Shown: positions 10,059 through 21,045 of the stretch, one piece after another
Numbering within the stretch: position 1 is the first letter of the stretch
Layout: each line of letters opens with the position of its first letter
DNA from: Bactericera cockerelli
Taxonomy: Eukaryota > Arthropoda > Insecta > Hemiptera > Triozidae
Direction: 5' to 3'
Assembly (NCBI GenBank): GCA_024516035.1
Contig: CM044965.1
Coordinates: forward strand, 1,688,646-1,752,645
Length of the DNA stretch: 64,000 nucleotides
Program-made: the position numbers and the translations under genes
Notes under the pieces: generated by a model
What the model saw: only the letters and a program-made list of their open reading frames with translations
Database searches by the model: none
Told to the model about the DNA's origin: nothing

Positions 10059-10112
10059 TCCACGCGCTAGTTTACATAACAAGTCTAGCGCTTTAACCAC
10101 ATCAACAACCTA

Positions 10113-10420
10113 TGTTTGTTAAGTTAATTGTTGTTTGGTAAGTTAATTGTTGATGGTTCACAACCAATACAACAGTAGTGAAAGGGGTCATAAGCAATTG
10201 TAACTGCTGTAAGTGTAAGGATAGACTTTGTATAACGACTAAGTATAAGGGAGACAATATTGTAAGTGTATAAGGTAGGAGATATAACATGAAGATACTG
10301 GATTTAACGACTGAGTATAAGATAGACAATTGAAAGTGAGGGAGTGAGTAGTGAGAAGAGACTCGATATAACGACTTGTAAACATTCAATTTATCGTCCC
10401 ATTCACATTCAGAGCTACAC
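10113..10420. repeat. Imperfect tandem repeats
   Basis: GTTAATTGTTG(T/A)TGG is duplicated at 10121-10155. A unit with ATAACGACTAAGTATAAGG and GAGACAATATTGTAAGTG recurs near 10229 and 10305 (aacgactgagtataagatag). The origin is unknown. Confidence 0.55.
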
Positions 10421-10573
10421 TTTACAGGCAGAATACCCTTTTCTTTTATTTTCTAACGATTGCAACAGAGTTCTTCACTCCCCCCAAGTTCTTGTGCTTT
10501 TTATAATAATTGAATTGAATTTCGTATATTTGTTTAAAGTGTATATTTTATATATAAAGTGTATATAAAGCGT

Positions 10574-10809
10574 AAATAATAATAATAATAATAACAACAA
10601 CAACACTCGTCTTTAGTGTTAGGTCAACACTAGGCGAGTTTAATGCTCAAAGCATTTTCTACCACCTAATCCTCAGAGTCTTATTATTATGTGGTCACAA
10701 ACTGAAATGAATGAGGAGAAATTCATGCACTAGGTGGGATTTGAACCAACGGATCCCTACGCTACCTGGATTACCAGACTAGTGCGTTAACCACTTGACT
10801 ACCAGTGCA
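10574..10809 (-). repeat. SINE-B, full length
   Basis: Reversed, with an (AAT)n/(AAC)n tail at 10574-10613 and the head GGATTACCAGACTAGTGCG ending CACTTGACTACCAGTGCA. Confidence 0.9.
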
Positions 10810-10825
10810 CGGTTTGGGCACTGGG

Positions 10826-10966
10826 TTTCGCGTCGTTTTTAACTCCATGGTCATATTACAACAGGGATGTTATCCTCCATTCGATGGAAACTCACAAACC
10901 AGCTACTCAAATTAACCTCACCCAGCCTGAGTGGGGCGGGAATAGCAGCATCAGGAGGGTTCGAAA
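10826..10966 (-). repeat. SINE-5S, head mostly lost
   Basis: Reversed tail (TTAACTCCATGGTCATATTA, CACCCAGCCTGAGTGGGGCG) and only the last 20 bases of the 5S head (GCATCAGGAGGGTTCGA). The sequence from 10967 to 11440 holds nothing I recognise. Confidence 0.7.
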
Positions 10967-11440
10967 ATTTCTTAATACGATTGAAACAGAGTTCTATTAT
11001 TTATAGTCTTGTGCTTTTCTTTTGAACGCTGGCTCTTTCATCAATTTAAATTTAATTAATTTCCTTTCATCCCTCTACCATTGTTTATTTAAACTTTTTG
11101 CTGGTATTTTTACTTTCCTTATCTTGTTTTTTGTAAGGAACCGTCAAGCCTAATTTAACGCTAGATTTTTGTCCTCGGTGTTTTCAGTAGAAGAAATCCT
11201 GAAGAAAATAGCAAGATCTTTAGAAAGAGAGAGCACTTTCTTTCTCTTTGTTATTGGTTTCCATTAGCAGTTCCAGAGGACGAAGTCAATTATTCATCAA
11301 TGCTAAGTGACACCCTGAAATCTTCAAGCCTACTGACAATTATTGAAGGATAATATACAATATTGTAAAGAAGTGGTCCTTTGTGTTATACAAAAATTTC
11401 AAAAAAAATTTATTAACATAATAATTATTCTTAATCTTTT

Positions 11441-11495
11441 TACTTCCGAGAAATTTCTAATACCTATTAGAAATCGGAAGTATTGTGTTTTTTTA
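11441..11495. repeat. Hairpin-headed repeat (family H1)
   Basis: TTACTTCCGAGAAATTTCTA and its near-complement TAGAAATCGGAAGTATTGTG form an imperfect stem of about 18 bp with a short loop. The same hairpin occurs at 41572-41617. The rest of the element, if present, is not resolvable here. 11496-11750 is AT-rich with no clear feature. Confidence 0.5.
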
Positions 11496-11754
11496 TTATT
11501 ATTAATATATTATTGTATTACACCTCTGATCTTGTACTTACTACATGTGGTAATTATAAGTCTGATAAAATTAGATTTCTTGGGTCGTTATGCAAAAAAA
11601 ACGAAGAAAAAAAATTGTTTCCACAAATTTTGGTATTTGTTAGCAACAACTTGATCATAATTATCAACACAAATATTTTCTGCCGGAGGGCAGGAGTGAA
11701 TTTTAAATGATAACATTGTTCCGAAAATATAAATTGGAAACGAAGCTTCAACTT

Positions 11755-11844
11755 GAAAATGAGAAAGAGAGAGATAAAAGAAAATGAGGAGAAGGTAGAA
11801 ACGAAGAGATTAGAATTAAATAGAGGGGAGAAAGAAAAAGAGAA

Positions 11845-11875
<31 letters not shown>

Positions 11876-12110
11876 TATTGGGACAGAAAGAGAAAGATTT
11901 GTAAAGAGCGAAGGAGAGAGAGAGAGATAGGAACAGAAAGGAAAACTACCTCTTGAGAGATAATGAGGGAAATTGCAGAGGAAAAGAGAAGTAGAAGATA
12001 GATAAAAAGAAAGAGAGGAGGGGACAGATTAGAAAGAAATATAGATGGAGAGAGGGGAAAAGAACGTACACGAAGAAAATTAATATAAGGAGAGAGAATA
12101 ATTAAGAAAA
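11755..12110. repeat. (GA)n microsatellite
   Basis: Purine tract with AAAGAGAAAG, GACAGAGAGAGA and GGAACAGAAAGG variants. The Lys/Arg/Glu-rich frames across it are not genes. Confidence 0.9.
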
Positions 12111-12129
12111 TAAATAGTTAATAAATAAG

Positions 12130-12262
12130 TAAATGTGTCTCTTTGTGTTATTTTATCACATTTTTAGTGGGTCGCGCAGAATTATAGGACTTTTCTGTAT
12201 TTTGAATGTCCCAATATCTTATTTTTGTCTATAATTCCGCCACTGTTTGCTGCTAACAGGGC
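12130..12262 (-). repeat. SINE-C 3' part
   Basis: CTTTGTGTTATTTTATCACA, TAGTGGGTCGCGCAGAATT and AATTCCGCCACTGTTTGC match SINE-C (compare 33788-34076). The head is missing. Confidence 0.7.
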
Positions 12263-12269
12263 GGAAGAC

Positions 12270-12640
12270 ATAAAGAGAGAGATGGAGGGGGAAAGAGAGA
12301 GGGGAAAAGGAGGAGAAATGAGAATGAAGGAGAGGGAGAGAGAGAGAGAAAGAGACTAGGAGAGGTAGAGGCTATTGAGAGATTTTGAAGATGGAGGTAG
12401 AAAGAGACAGGGGATAGTGAGAGATAAGAGAGAGAGAGAGAGAGAGAAAAAATGAAGTAGAAAGGGAAATAAGGCTGGAGAAAAGGGAAATTATCAGAGA
12501 GGGTGGAAGGGGAGAAGTGGAGAGAATGGGAGGGAGAAGGAAAGTAGGAGAGAGGGTAGGAAGGGAGAAGTGGAAAGTATGGGAGGAAGAAGGAAAGTAT
12601 AAGAGAAGGGAGGAATGTAATTATAAGAAGGATGTTTTAT
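12270..12640. repeat. (GA)n/(GGA)n microsatellite
   Basis: Purine tract with a duplicated unit around GGAGAAGTGGA(G/A)AGTATGGGAGG at about 12510 and 12570. Confidence 0.9.
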
Positions 12641-12831
12641 CAAAATAAGAAACTTTCCAATTCACAGAGAAAACACCTCAGGATGCGAAGGTATGAATTT
12701 CTTATCTGATAAGAAGTTATTACAGGGCTGGTGTAGTGGTATAACGTACCCACTTGGTAACTCGTTGTTTAGAAGTACGAAGCTAGATGATTTTATTGTT
12801 CTCAGACCATTTTATTTATTTATAGTATGAC

Positions 12832-12980
12832 CCTACGCTACCTGAAATACTGGACTAGCGCGTTCACCAGTTGACTATTAATCACAAATAATACAGCAGA
12901 AAAAGCTATATTTATCGTTCCCCCGTGGATAGTTGTTTTTTTTACATTAGTTATCATATTTGTGTTAATCACTTTTGGGA
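12832..12980 (-). repeat. SINE-B head fragment and SINE-G fragment
   Basis: CTACGCTACCTGAAATACTG and GCGCGTTCACCAGTTGACTA (12832-12880) are a reversed SINE-B head. AGTTATCATATTTGTGTTAA at 12950 is a SINE-G body piece. Confidence 0.55.
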
Positions 12981-13199
12981 TAGTTACGCGGTCATTTCTA
13001 CTCGTGTGCATTTGATATAACCAACGGACCAACCGTCAAGGTAAGCCTTTTTCTGTGTGTCATTTTGGTGGAAACTACCCTTTTTCGTAATTAAATTAAG
13101 ACCAGCCTAAAGGCCTATCTTTCAACATCCATTTAAAAATACAGTCCACTAATAAAGCAAATTCCAGCCACTGCTCTCCAAATTGAGCAACCATAAGTT

Positions 13200-13362
13200 A
13201 TGGTTGTGATATCACAACTAGTTGTGATATCACAACTAAGCAGTGATATCACAACTACTCAAACTCGCTTTACTAAATCTACGCTGACACCGGGACTTGA
13301 AACCCCGACCTCCAGGTTACAAGTCAGCCGCGTTTTCGATCAAGCTACTGAGGTCGGTCCCA
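13200..13362 (-). repeat. SINE-G with tandem palindromes in its body
   Basis: Reversed head (ACCGGGACTTGAAACCCCG, TTTTCGATCAAGCTACTGA). To its left the palindrome AGTTGTGATATCACAACT is repeated, followed by a third GTGATATCACAACT. Confidence 0.75.
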
Positions 13363-13417
13363 GCGGATAGTATCTTACTTTCTAAAGTGGAAATCATCCC
13401 TAGAAGCACCCATAAGA

Positions 13418-13635
13418 AGCCTCCTTGGCGTAACAGTTGTGACTACTGCCCGTAGTGCAGAGATCCTGAGTTCGATTCCCGGTCGGAGCAGACTTTACAG
13501 ACAGACGATTCTGTTCCCTCGGAACACGTGAGGTTGCCATTCCTGTCCCTACCCACGCTGGGTGAGGTTAATGTGGTTAGCTGGTACGATTCCCAGCGAA
13601 TGGAGGGTAAAACATCCGTCCTAACCTTAAAACCA
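13418..13635 (+). repeat. SINE-A, full length
   Basis: A-box-like CTTGGCGTAACAGTTGTGA, B box GAGTTCGATTCCCGG, then GTCCCTACCCACGCTGGGTG and TTCCCAGCGAATGGAGGGTA. The best-preserved copy of this family in the window and the reference for the domain shared with SINE-5S. Confidence 0.85.
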
Positions 13636-13778
13636 GTTATCATATTTGTGTTAATCACTTTCGTGATATCACAACTACTCAAACTCGCTGTACTAAATCT
13701 ACGTTGAAACCGGGACTTGAACCACCGACCTCCAGGTTACAAGTCCGCCGCCTTATCGATCAAGCTTCTGAAATCAAT
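13636..13778 (-). repeat. SINE-G, full length
   Basis: CAGTTATCATATTTGTGTTA, CGTGATATCACAACTACTCA, GAAACCGGGACTTGAACCAC and CCTTATCGATCAAGCTTCTG. It directly abuts the SINE-A copy on its left. Confidence 0.85.
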
Positions 13779-14009
13779 GGACATGAAAGGAGCCTACACA
13801 TTGGATCTGGGCGTCCATATAATCCCCTCACCACCGTGATATAGGTATCAGTACCTATCTCACGGACACGGTATTATTTACCCATAAGAAAAGCCAAAGA
13901 TAACACTGACTTTTCTTCGCAGAATAACCTGAGTAACTGGTATATTCCCTGTGGATAAGTTTGCCTTTAAAGTGAAAATATATCTTATAGCCTGTGGCAA
14001 TAGTGAGTA

Positions 14010-14021
14010 TGTAGGGAGAGT

Positions 14022-14080
<59 letters not shown>

Positions 14081-14250
14081 TGAGAGACAGTGAGTATGTA
14101 GGGAGAGAGAGAGATAAAAATAAAAAAGGTAGGGGAGGGAGAAAAAAAGAGATAGAACAAGTGAGAAGTAAGAGAGAAAAAAATAAATAGGAATAGGGGT
14201 AGAGAAAGAGATATAGAAATAAAGAAAGGAAGAGAGAGAGAATAAAAGTA
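14010..14250. repeat. (GA)n microsatellite
   Basis: Contains an almost pure GA run at 14024-14076. Confidence 0.95.
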
Positions 14251-14401
14251 TATCAGAACTATGTGAAGTTATAGGAAGAACAGATAGGAGCAACTTTAAA
14301 GCTGAACCCTAGGGAGAGTGCCTGTAGCAAATGAAAAGTGAGAGATTCTAAAATGAATGGGAGATAAAGAAATATCAAAATAGAGAAGACAGAGATAGGA
14401 G

Positions 14402-14560
14402 ATAATAATAATATGCCCTTATATAAACTGCCTGATTAGGACTCCCATTATTCTAGCAGTAAGCCCAAATGGAAGGATAACTTGTGATGTCCCGGCTGGG
14501 TTTCGAACCCGCGACCGCTGGATACACAAAGTGCCGCTTTTACCACTGAGCTACCGGGTA
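14402..14560 (-). repeat. SINE-E, near full length
   Basis: Reversed: AATATGCCCTTATATAAACT, CCCATTATTCTAGCAGTAAG, then the head CCCGGCTGGGTTTCGAACC and TTTTACCACTGAGCTACCGG. Head arms and loops resemble a tRNA with intact A and B boxes. Confidence 0.8.
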
Positions 14561-14577
14561 AAGAAATACATTTTTTT

Positions 14578-14645
14578 ATTCTTCGTAGCCAGTTTTCTTC
14601 GTGTTGTTGCTTCCGCAACCCGTAGTATGTTGCCCCTTTGATGAT
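14578..14645 (-). repeat. SINE-D fragment
   Basis: TTCGTAGCCAGTTTTCTTCG, CAACCCGTAGTATGTTGCCC: a diverged reversed SINE-D 3' body. Confidence 0.45.
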
Positions 14646-14658
14646 AAAAAGTAATTTG

Positions 14659-14867
14659 AGCGCGCGATTAGCTCAGTGGTTAAGCACTCGCTTGCCATGC
14701 GGAAGGTCCCGGGTTCGATCCCCGGTGCCGACAAAAATTCTTAATTTGGTTACAATTGTTTGTAAGGGATACCTTCAGGTGCGCTCGTGTTGATCCAGCA
14801 CCTAAATGGGAAGTATTGTGTCACTTCAGAGGGGAGGATGTGAAACACTCATCTTTAAAAAAAGAAA
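14659..14867 (+). repeat. SINE-D with intact tRNA-like head
   Basis: The head 14661-14733 reads GCGATTAGCTCAGTGGTTAA (A box), CGCTTGCCATGCG (anticodon arm; GCC would be a Gly anticodon) and GGGTTCGATCCCCGG (B box). The SINE-D body follows to GTGTCACTTC, then an internal deletion to AAACACTCATCTTT and an A-tail. Because the body is attached and repeated elsewhere, this is a SINE and not a tRNA gene. A further degenerate tRNA-like piece lies at about 14970-15030 (GGGAATTGAACCCGGGACC). Confidence 0.85.
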
Positions 14868-15098
14868 TTGTCATACATGGGTCAACAGCCAACACTTTCA
14901 TTACATACTGTAATCAAATTTTTAATCGCAATTCATTGCAATGAATGAAATGCAAAAATTGTTGAATAAAAAGAAATCGTCTGTGTGGGAATTGAACCCG
15001 GGACCACGAGTCTATCTTACGACACTTGAAATATGGGCCTAATATCTAATATTTGAAATAGGGACGCGAAACAGACCGACGAAATCAATCAAATAGTT

Positions 15099-15313
15099 AT
15101 AATAATAATGGCACTCTTTAGTGGAAGATAACCATCAGGCGAGGTTAATGCTCAAAGCATTTTCTACCATCTAACCCTCAGAGTCTTATTATCATGTGCT
15201 CACACCCTCAAATTAGTGAGGAAATTCATACACTGGGTGAGATTCGAACCAATGGATCCCTACGCTACCTGGATTAACAGAATACTTGGATTAACCACTT
15301 GACTACCAGTGCA
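15099..15313 (-). repeat. SINE-B, full length
   Basis: Reversed, with a short (AAT)n tail, CTCTTTAGTGGAAGATAACC and a head ending TTGACTACCAGTGCA. Confidence 0.9.
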
Positions 15314-15389
15314 TCAAATATAATGGAAAGAGCCTTTCTCCTTCTAGATAAGAGTAGATAAAAAAACTTAAATTGAAAATAAAGAACTT

Positions 15390-16080
15390 GCTTAAGAGAG
15401 GGAGAGAGAAAGGGAATAAGAGGGAATAAGGAGAGAGAGGGAAGAAGAGAGAAAGAGAGAGAGAGGGAGAGTATCTGAAGTAATAATTAAGTGTTTGGGA
15501 TTTTCCTCTGAGCCTTTGAAACGCAAAACGAGGGGAGGAATATTTTAAGTTTCAAGGGATAGTAAGGGGGGGAAGGAGAGAAACAGAGACAGGGAAAGTA
15601 GGAGAGAAGTAGAGAGAGGGAGCAACGAGCAGGTAGAAGGAGGAAGTGAGAGAGAGAGAGAAGGAGAGAGAGAGGAAGACATTAAGAGGGAGAGAGAGGA
15701 AGCAACGTGGGAAGCATACAGTAAGATAGAGTGGAAGGTAAAGATTTCGAAGAAAAAGAGGGCAGGGAGAGAGAGAGGGAGGGAGGAATATAGAAAAAGA
15801 GAGAGAGAGAGAGATAGGGAGAGAGAGAGAGAAGAATAAAGTTTGTGGGAGGAATTAAGAGAGAGATAGATAGAGAACCTCTATCTATCTCTCTCTTAAG
15901 GTACAGAAGGAGATAAAGAAAAACAGAGAGATAGGGGATTGGAAGGTAAAGATTTAGAAGAGGAAAGAGTGAGAGGAAGCTGAGAGATAGGGAGAGAGAG
16001 AGAGAGAAAGAGAAGAATAAAGTTTGTGGGAGGAATAAAGAGAGATATAGATAGAGATAGAAAGTGGGAGGTAGGAAAAG
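15390..16080. repeat. (GA)n tract with a duplicated segment
   Basis: Purine-rich. The segment GGAAGGTAAAGATTT(C/A)GAAGA ... AATAAAGTTTGTGGGAGGAA at 15733-15865 recurs at 15939-16040, so about 200 bp was tandemly duplicated. It contains the perfect hairpin at 15855-15899. Confidence 0.85.
15855..15899. repeat. Perfect inverted repeat, 21-bp arms, 3-bp loop
   Basis: The left arm starts TTAAGAGAGAGATAGATAGA and the right arm is its exact reverse complement, with AAC between. It is the only place in this purine tract where the strand bias flips. Confidence 0.85.
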
Positions 16081-16130
16081 GGCAAATGAGTTATGACCTG
16101 TCACAAGAATTTATGTGTTCTGGAGAAATG

Positions 16131-16560
16131 AATTAACTAAAGAGAATGGAGGATGAACACATTTAACACGCCTGCTTCCACGAAGTTGTTGGTATAAGTT
16201 TGATAGCAGATGGCATGGAACTAACTAAAGAGAAAGGAGGATGAACACACTTAACACGCCTGCTTCCACGAAGTTGTTGGTATAAGTTTGATAGCAGATG
16301 CATGGAACTAACTAAAGAGAAAGGAGGATGAACACATTTAACACGCCTGCTTCCACGCAGTTGTTGGTATAAGTTTGATAGCAGATGGCATGGAATTAAC
16401 TAAAGAGAATGAAGGATGAACATATTTAACACGCCTGCTTCCTGGTTGTTCTTGCTATAAAGTTCTGGAGAAATGAATTAACTAAAGAGAATGGAGGCTG
16501 AGCACACTGCTTCCTGGGTGTTCTTGTTAAAAGTAGGTATGTCTGTCGATTGCGAAAGCT
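16131..16560. repeat. Minisatellite, about 88-bp unit, five copies
   Basis: Units start at about 16131, 16219, 16306, 16394 and 16476 with AA(T/C)TAACTAAAGAGAA and contain ACACGCCTGCTTCCACG and TTGATAGCAGATGGCATGG. The last two units are shortened. 16561-16864 shows no feature. Confidence 0.85.
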
Positions 16561-16864
16561 TTATGTCACTGCGACCGTAAATATCTTTTGTGACATACCT
16601 TGGAGTTAAATTATAATTCTAATTTTAAACAAAATCTTCATAAAAATTGTACTTCTAATTAGAAGTTTTGGGTCTTGTAAATTACCTGATTTATTAGTAA
16701 ATTTTAAGAAATATTATAACTAGTTACATAAACATTACACAATACACGACATACAGGACACGGAAAGAGTGGTAGATGTACAATGGAACCGTGTGTGTTA
16801 AAGTGATCTGTATCTTCAAAAATTCTACAAGGAAATATTTTTTCTTAGCTTTTCTCGACCCGGT

Positions 16865-17363
16865 CAGAGAGAGGAGAGAGAGGCAGGAAGGGCGAGAGAG
16901 GAAAAGACAAAAACGAAAGTTTGACTGAAAATATAAAACGATAGAAAAGACACAATGATGGCTAAGTGAGAGAGAGATAAAGTATAGCTGCGCGAGAGAG
17001 AGAGATAAATATGGAGGAGAGAGAGAGAGAGAGAAAGATAAATTATAGCTCAGTGAGGAGGAGACAGAGAGAAAGAATGAAAGAAAGAAAGAGAGAAAGA
17101 ATGAAAGAAAGAAAGAGAGAAAGAATGAAAGAAAGAAAGAAAGAAAGAAAAGAGAGAGAAAGAAAGAAAAAGAGGGAGAGAGAGAAAAAGAGACAGAAAG
17201 AGAAAGAGAGAAAGAAAGAGCGAGAGAGATAGAGATAAATTATAGCTCAGAGAGGAGGAGAGAGAGAGAAAGAATGATAGAAAGAAATGAAGAGAAAAAG
17301 AAAGAGAGAGAGAGAAAGAAAGAGAAAGAGAAAAAGGGAGAGAGAGAGAAAGAGAAAGATGGG

Positions 17364-17396
<33 letters not shown>

Positions 17397-17460
17397 AGTG
17401 AAAGAGCGCGAGACAGAAAGGTATAAAGAAAGGGAAGGTGAAAGGGAGAGAGACAAATAG
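16865..17460. repeat. (GA)n/(GAAA)n microsatellite
   Basis: GA and GAAA units with AATTATAGCTCAG(T/A)GAGGAG recurring at 17040 and 17239, again a higher-order duplication. 17461-17815 has nothing recognisable. Confidence 0.9.
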
Positions 17461-17817
17461 CGCAATATTAGAAGTTAACACTACATTAATTTACTGTCCC
17501 TTCTTGTGCACATCTTAATGAGAAAGCATTTATCCAAGATCTTCCCTTCTTCTATCTTTTATCCTCTCTATACAGGTGTACATAAATGTATGGTCGATAA
17601 TTCAGGAGGATGTTTTCTTTACATAAAAATATTCCGAAAAATGTCTCGTCTCCCTATAATAGGAGCTGTCAAAGTTGAAAAAAAGGTGTTTTTCTCATAA
17701 ACAAATATACATACCAATCTTTATTAGGAGGAGAAAAATGCACAATATTTACAGTAGCAAAATAATATTTTGAAAAATAAGTATTCTAGTCATTGTGGCA
17801 GAGCGAGCACATTATGT

Positions 17818-18022
17818 CTGTCCCGGTAGCTCAGTGGTAAATGCGGCACTCTGTGAATCCAGAGATTACAGAGTTCGTGGGTTCGAAACCCAGCCGGGAG
17901 ACATGACAAGTTATTCTCCCATTTGAGATTGTTACCACATAATAATACGTCTTGTTCTTACTGCTGGAATAATGGGGCTTTTATAGTCCTAATCGGGAAG
18001 CATAAATAAGGCGATATTATTA
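17818..18022 (+). repeat. SINE-E, full length
   Basis: The head 17821-17901 (CCCGGTAGCTCAGTGGTAAA, GGGTTCGAAACCCAGCCGGG) folds as a tRNA-like cloverleaf with an extended variable region. The body has GACAAGTTATTCTCCCA, GCTGGAATAATGGGGCTT and ends at GGCGATATTATTATG. Confidence 0.85.
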
Positions 18023-18033
18023 TGCTTGCACGC

Positions 18034-18205
18034 ACGGTTTTTCTGCTCTGAACTTTTTTGGTCCACTCATACCTCCTGAGGAAAAATGAGTAGTTCCCTG
18101 TATGAGTAATGACCAGTGGCATTACCAAAGAATAAAGAAAAATGTATAATGATTTAGAAAAGTAAAGAAGGCTCTCACAGTAATGCTGCGCTACCCACAA
18201 AAATT
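18034..18205 (+). repeat. SINE-C body
   Basis: TTTTTCTGCTCTGAACTTTT, TCCACTCATACCTCCTGAGG, AAAAATGAGTAG and CTGCGCTACCCAC. The head is missing, although GGCAGAGCGAGCAC at 17799 is a SINE-C A-box remnant, so SINE-E may have inserted into this SINE-C. Confidence 0.65.
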
Positions 18206-18340
18206 TCTCTCTCCCTCTCCTTCTTTCTATCTCTCCCCCTCTCTCTTTATCTCTCTCTCTTCCCCCCCCCCCCACTCTATCTCTCCTTCTCCCTTTTCTT
18301 TTATCATTTTTGCTTCTCTCTTTCTCTCCTTCTATTTTCT
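18206..18340. repeat. (TC)n tract
   Basis: CT-rich with a C-run at 18264. Confidence 0.85.
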
Positions 18341-18519
18341 CCTCGGGCATAAGATCAGACTCAGTAGATCTTGAGTAGAGCTGGTGTTCTAATGGGACAC
18401 TCCCGGTGTTTGTCGAGTGAGTAAATAAGCAACTTCTCATCGGTACTAATTACTTCCTGTGTCGTCAGAATGAAGAAATTTAATTAAAGTCTTTTTATTC
18501 AGTAAATTCTATTTGCTAC

Positions 18520-18785
18520 TCACTGCTCTCTTTCTTCTTTTTCCTCTCTCTCTCCCTCTCTCTCTCTTTCTCTTTCTCTTATCTTTTCCTCCCTCTGTCT
18601 CTTTCTTTTTCTCTCTCTCTCTCTTTCTTTCTCTTTTCTCTCTCTCTCTCTCTTTCACACTCTATCTCTCTCTCACACACAGACACTCTGCCTCTCTCGT
18701 TCTCTCTCTCTCTCTCTATCTCTATTTCTGTCTCTTTCCCTTTCTCTCTCTCATTCACTTACTCATTACTTTATCTCTTACCTCC
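18520..18785. repeat. (TC)n microsatellite
   Basis: TCTC/TTTC units. The Leu/Ser/Phe-rich open frame across it is a low-complexity artefact. Confidence 0.9.
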
Positions 18786-18789
18786 CCGC

Positions 18790-18942
18790 TTGACTACTAA
18801 TCCGAAGGTCGCGGATTCAAGACCCGACCGGGATATAACAAGTTATTCTCCCAATATTAGGAATTTTGTCCAATGAATCTAGTAGCAGTTAGCCCAAGAC
18901 GTACTATGCTTACTTCTGGAATAATGGGACTCATATAGTATT
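18790..18942 (+). repeat. SINE-E, 5'-truncated
   Basis: GGTCGCGGATTCAAGACCCG (B-box region), ACAAGTTATTCTCCCAA and CTTCTGGAATAATGGGACTC. Confidence 0.75.
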
Positions 18943-19084
18943 TTCTGTTCTCTATCTCTCGTTTTCCTTCTTTTTCAATATCTGTTTGGTTCTGGCAACC
19001 CCCCCTTCCAAAGAAAAGATAGAGACTTGAAATTGTCTTCTAGCTTCAGGCTTCAATTTTTTTTCTCAATACGACAAGAAACAG

Positions 19085-19215
19085 GATAGAGAGAGAGAGA
19101 GAAGATTGACAAAAGTGAGCAGAAAGAACGGGGAAAACAAAGAGACAAGAGTATAATAGGATAAAACTCAAAAGGAAAGAGAGAGTGAGGGAAAGAGGAA
19201 GGGAGATAGTGGAAA

Positions 19216-19254
<39 letters not shown>

Positions 19255-19560
19255 CAGGGTGGAGGCTGAATTGAAAAATAAGAGAATTAACAGGAGCCTA
19301 AATGAAATTAATAAAACAGGAAGTTAGGGAAAGAAGAGAACGGAGGGAGGAAGAGAGGAAGAGAAAGAGGGAGGAAGGAAGAGGAAGGAGAGAGAGAGTT
19401 GAGAGAGAGGGAGAGAGAGAGAGAGAGAAGCAAAAAAGATTAAAGAAAAGGGAGAAGGAGAAGTAGAGAGATAGAGTGGGGGGCAGAGAGAGAGAGAGAG
19501 AGAGAGAGATAGAGGGAGGAAGGGAGGGAGAGGAAGGAGAGAGAGAGAGCCTAGGGGATG
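19085..19560. repeat. (GA)n microsatellite
   Basis: Purine tract with GGGAGG variants. 19561-20171 holds no recognisable feature. The short open frame at 19686-19937 has no domain. Confidence 0.9.
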
Positions 19561-20171
19561 GAGAGATTGATTTAATTAAGAAATTTCAGTATTTGAAATT
19601 CTCTGAGCCTTTTAATATACATAAATAGTATATTGGTAGATAGTAGGTATATAGGTATTCCCACTCCCATGTACCGTAAAATAATATGTGTACCTCTATT
19701 CTATGTACAATGGTGTACATAGGTATGTGGTATATAACTATACATAGATATTGGTCTTTGTCAATAGTGCGGCTTTCTAATAAAGAGGTGTCAGAAAAAA
19801 AGAAAGTATTGATTTTTGTCTCATTGCAACACCAGCAATCTCTGGGAATCAGCTGTAGAATTTCCTTTATTTCTGTCTATTTCACCTTGATTGAAAATAT
19901 TTTTATACAAAAAACAAAGAAGTTTTACTTTCTATAAACTCTGTAGCAATTAATTGCGATTTAATGTAGCTATATTTGTATCTAGCGTGATTTCGGTGAG
20001 CAGCACCTGTTTTTTAGACCTATCCGCATATTTCTATTACCACTTTCTATTACCTATTAAGGTATAGTGGGTATTTTTCATTAAGAAAACGAGAAAGCAG
20101 GACGTTCTTGCGTATGAAAATGATCTCTCAATTCATTAATCGCATTTTGCGCATGACATTCTAGTATCAGA

Positions 20172-20392
20172 TATAATAATAATACTTAACACTCTTTAGT
20201 GGAAGGTAACCACCAGGCGAGGTTAATGCCCAAACCATTTTCTACCACCTAACCTTCAGAGTCTTATTATTATGTGGTCACAAACTCAAATTAATGAGGA
20301 AAAATTCGTTCCCTGGGTGGGATTCGAACCAACGGATCCCTACGCTACCTGGATTACCAGACGAACGCGTTAACCACTTGACTACCAGTGCA
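20172..20392 (-). repeat. SINE-B, full length
   Basis: Reversed; (AAT)n tail, CTCTTTAGTGGAAGGTAACC, GGGATTCGAACCAACGGATC, head end GACTACCAGTGCA. 20393-20690 is AT-rich without a clear feature. Confidence 0.9.
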
Positions 20393-20692
20393 CTATACCT
20401 AATAGCATTAGATATTAGCACCATGCCTACCTCTACTTTATTTATGTATCTGTTGAAGAACATAATTACCCTAAAATTATTTTACTCAATAATACATGGA
20501 TTATACTAATTTGTTATCCATTTATAAAATAAATTGATATATTTTTTAGAATTTAACTTAGACGATAGAAGTTGTTTACCAACATTGTTTGAATTTATGT
20601 ATCCACGTCTACAGTTGAACAAAACTCATTTCATACAATACATAACTTTTACATGCTTATTACGAACTGTAAATAATATAAATACGTACATA

Positions 20693-21014
20693 CAGGGTGT
20701 ATCTGAAAACATAGCAAACTTTTGGATCAAATATACTAAACCTATTATAAAGGTTTGCTTTGTAGTGGACCCTACTCTAACGGAGCAGGGAACATTTTAG
20801 GTTGGTACCAAATAATGGAGTGAACAAAGTAGTTGAAAATCTAATTATCCGATTTATTTATTTATTTATTTATACTTTATTTTTTATACAAAACAATCAT
20901 CAATAAATTAATAACAATAACTTAAAAAAAAACACTGCCAATTATGGACACAATTCTTCCTCGTGATTGTTTCACATTATATACACGTGACAATTTGAGA
21001 TTCTATACTAAATC

Positions 21015-21045
<31 letters not shown>

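Larger units (their letters stand above)
8872..10112 (-). repeat. SINE-B interrupted by a LINE
   Basis: The left piece (8872-8925: AATAATGTGGTCATATTCTC, AATGAAAAAGTGGGATCC) and the right piece (10057-10110: GATCCACGCGCTAG, CTAGCGCTTTAACCAC) are two diverged halves of one reversed SINE-B, separated by the LINE at 8926-10056. The shared GATCC at both borders may be part of the target duplication. Confidence 0.55.

Noticed and set aside
14661..14733. tRNA-Gly-like gene
   Set aside because: It has good A and B boxes, but the attached body recurs with the head at other loci (34616, 54927, 62396), so it is a SINE head.
17821..17901. tRNA gene
   Set aside because: It is followed by the SINE-E body and recurs at 14402 and 53548 with mutations.
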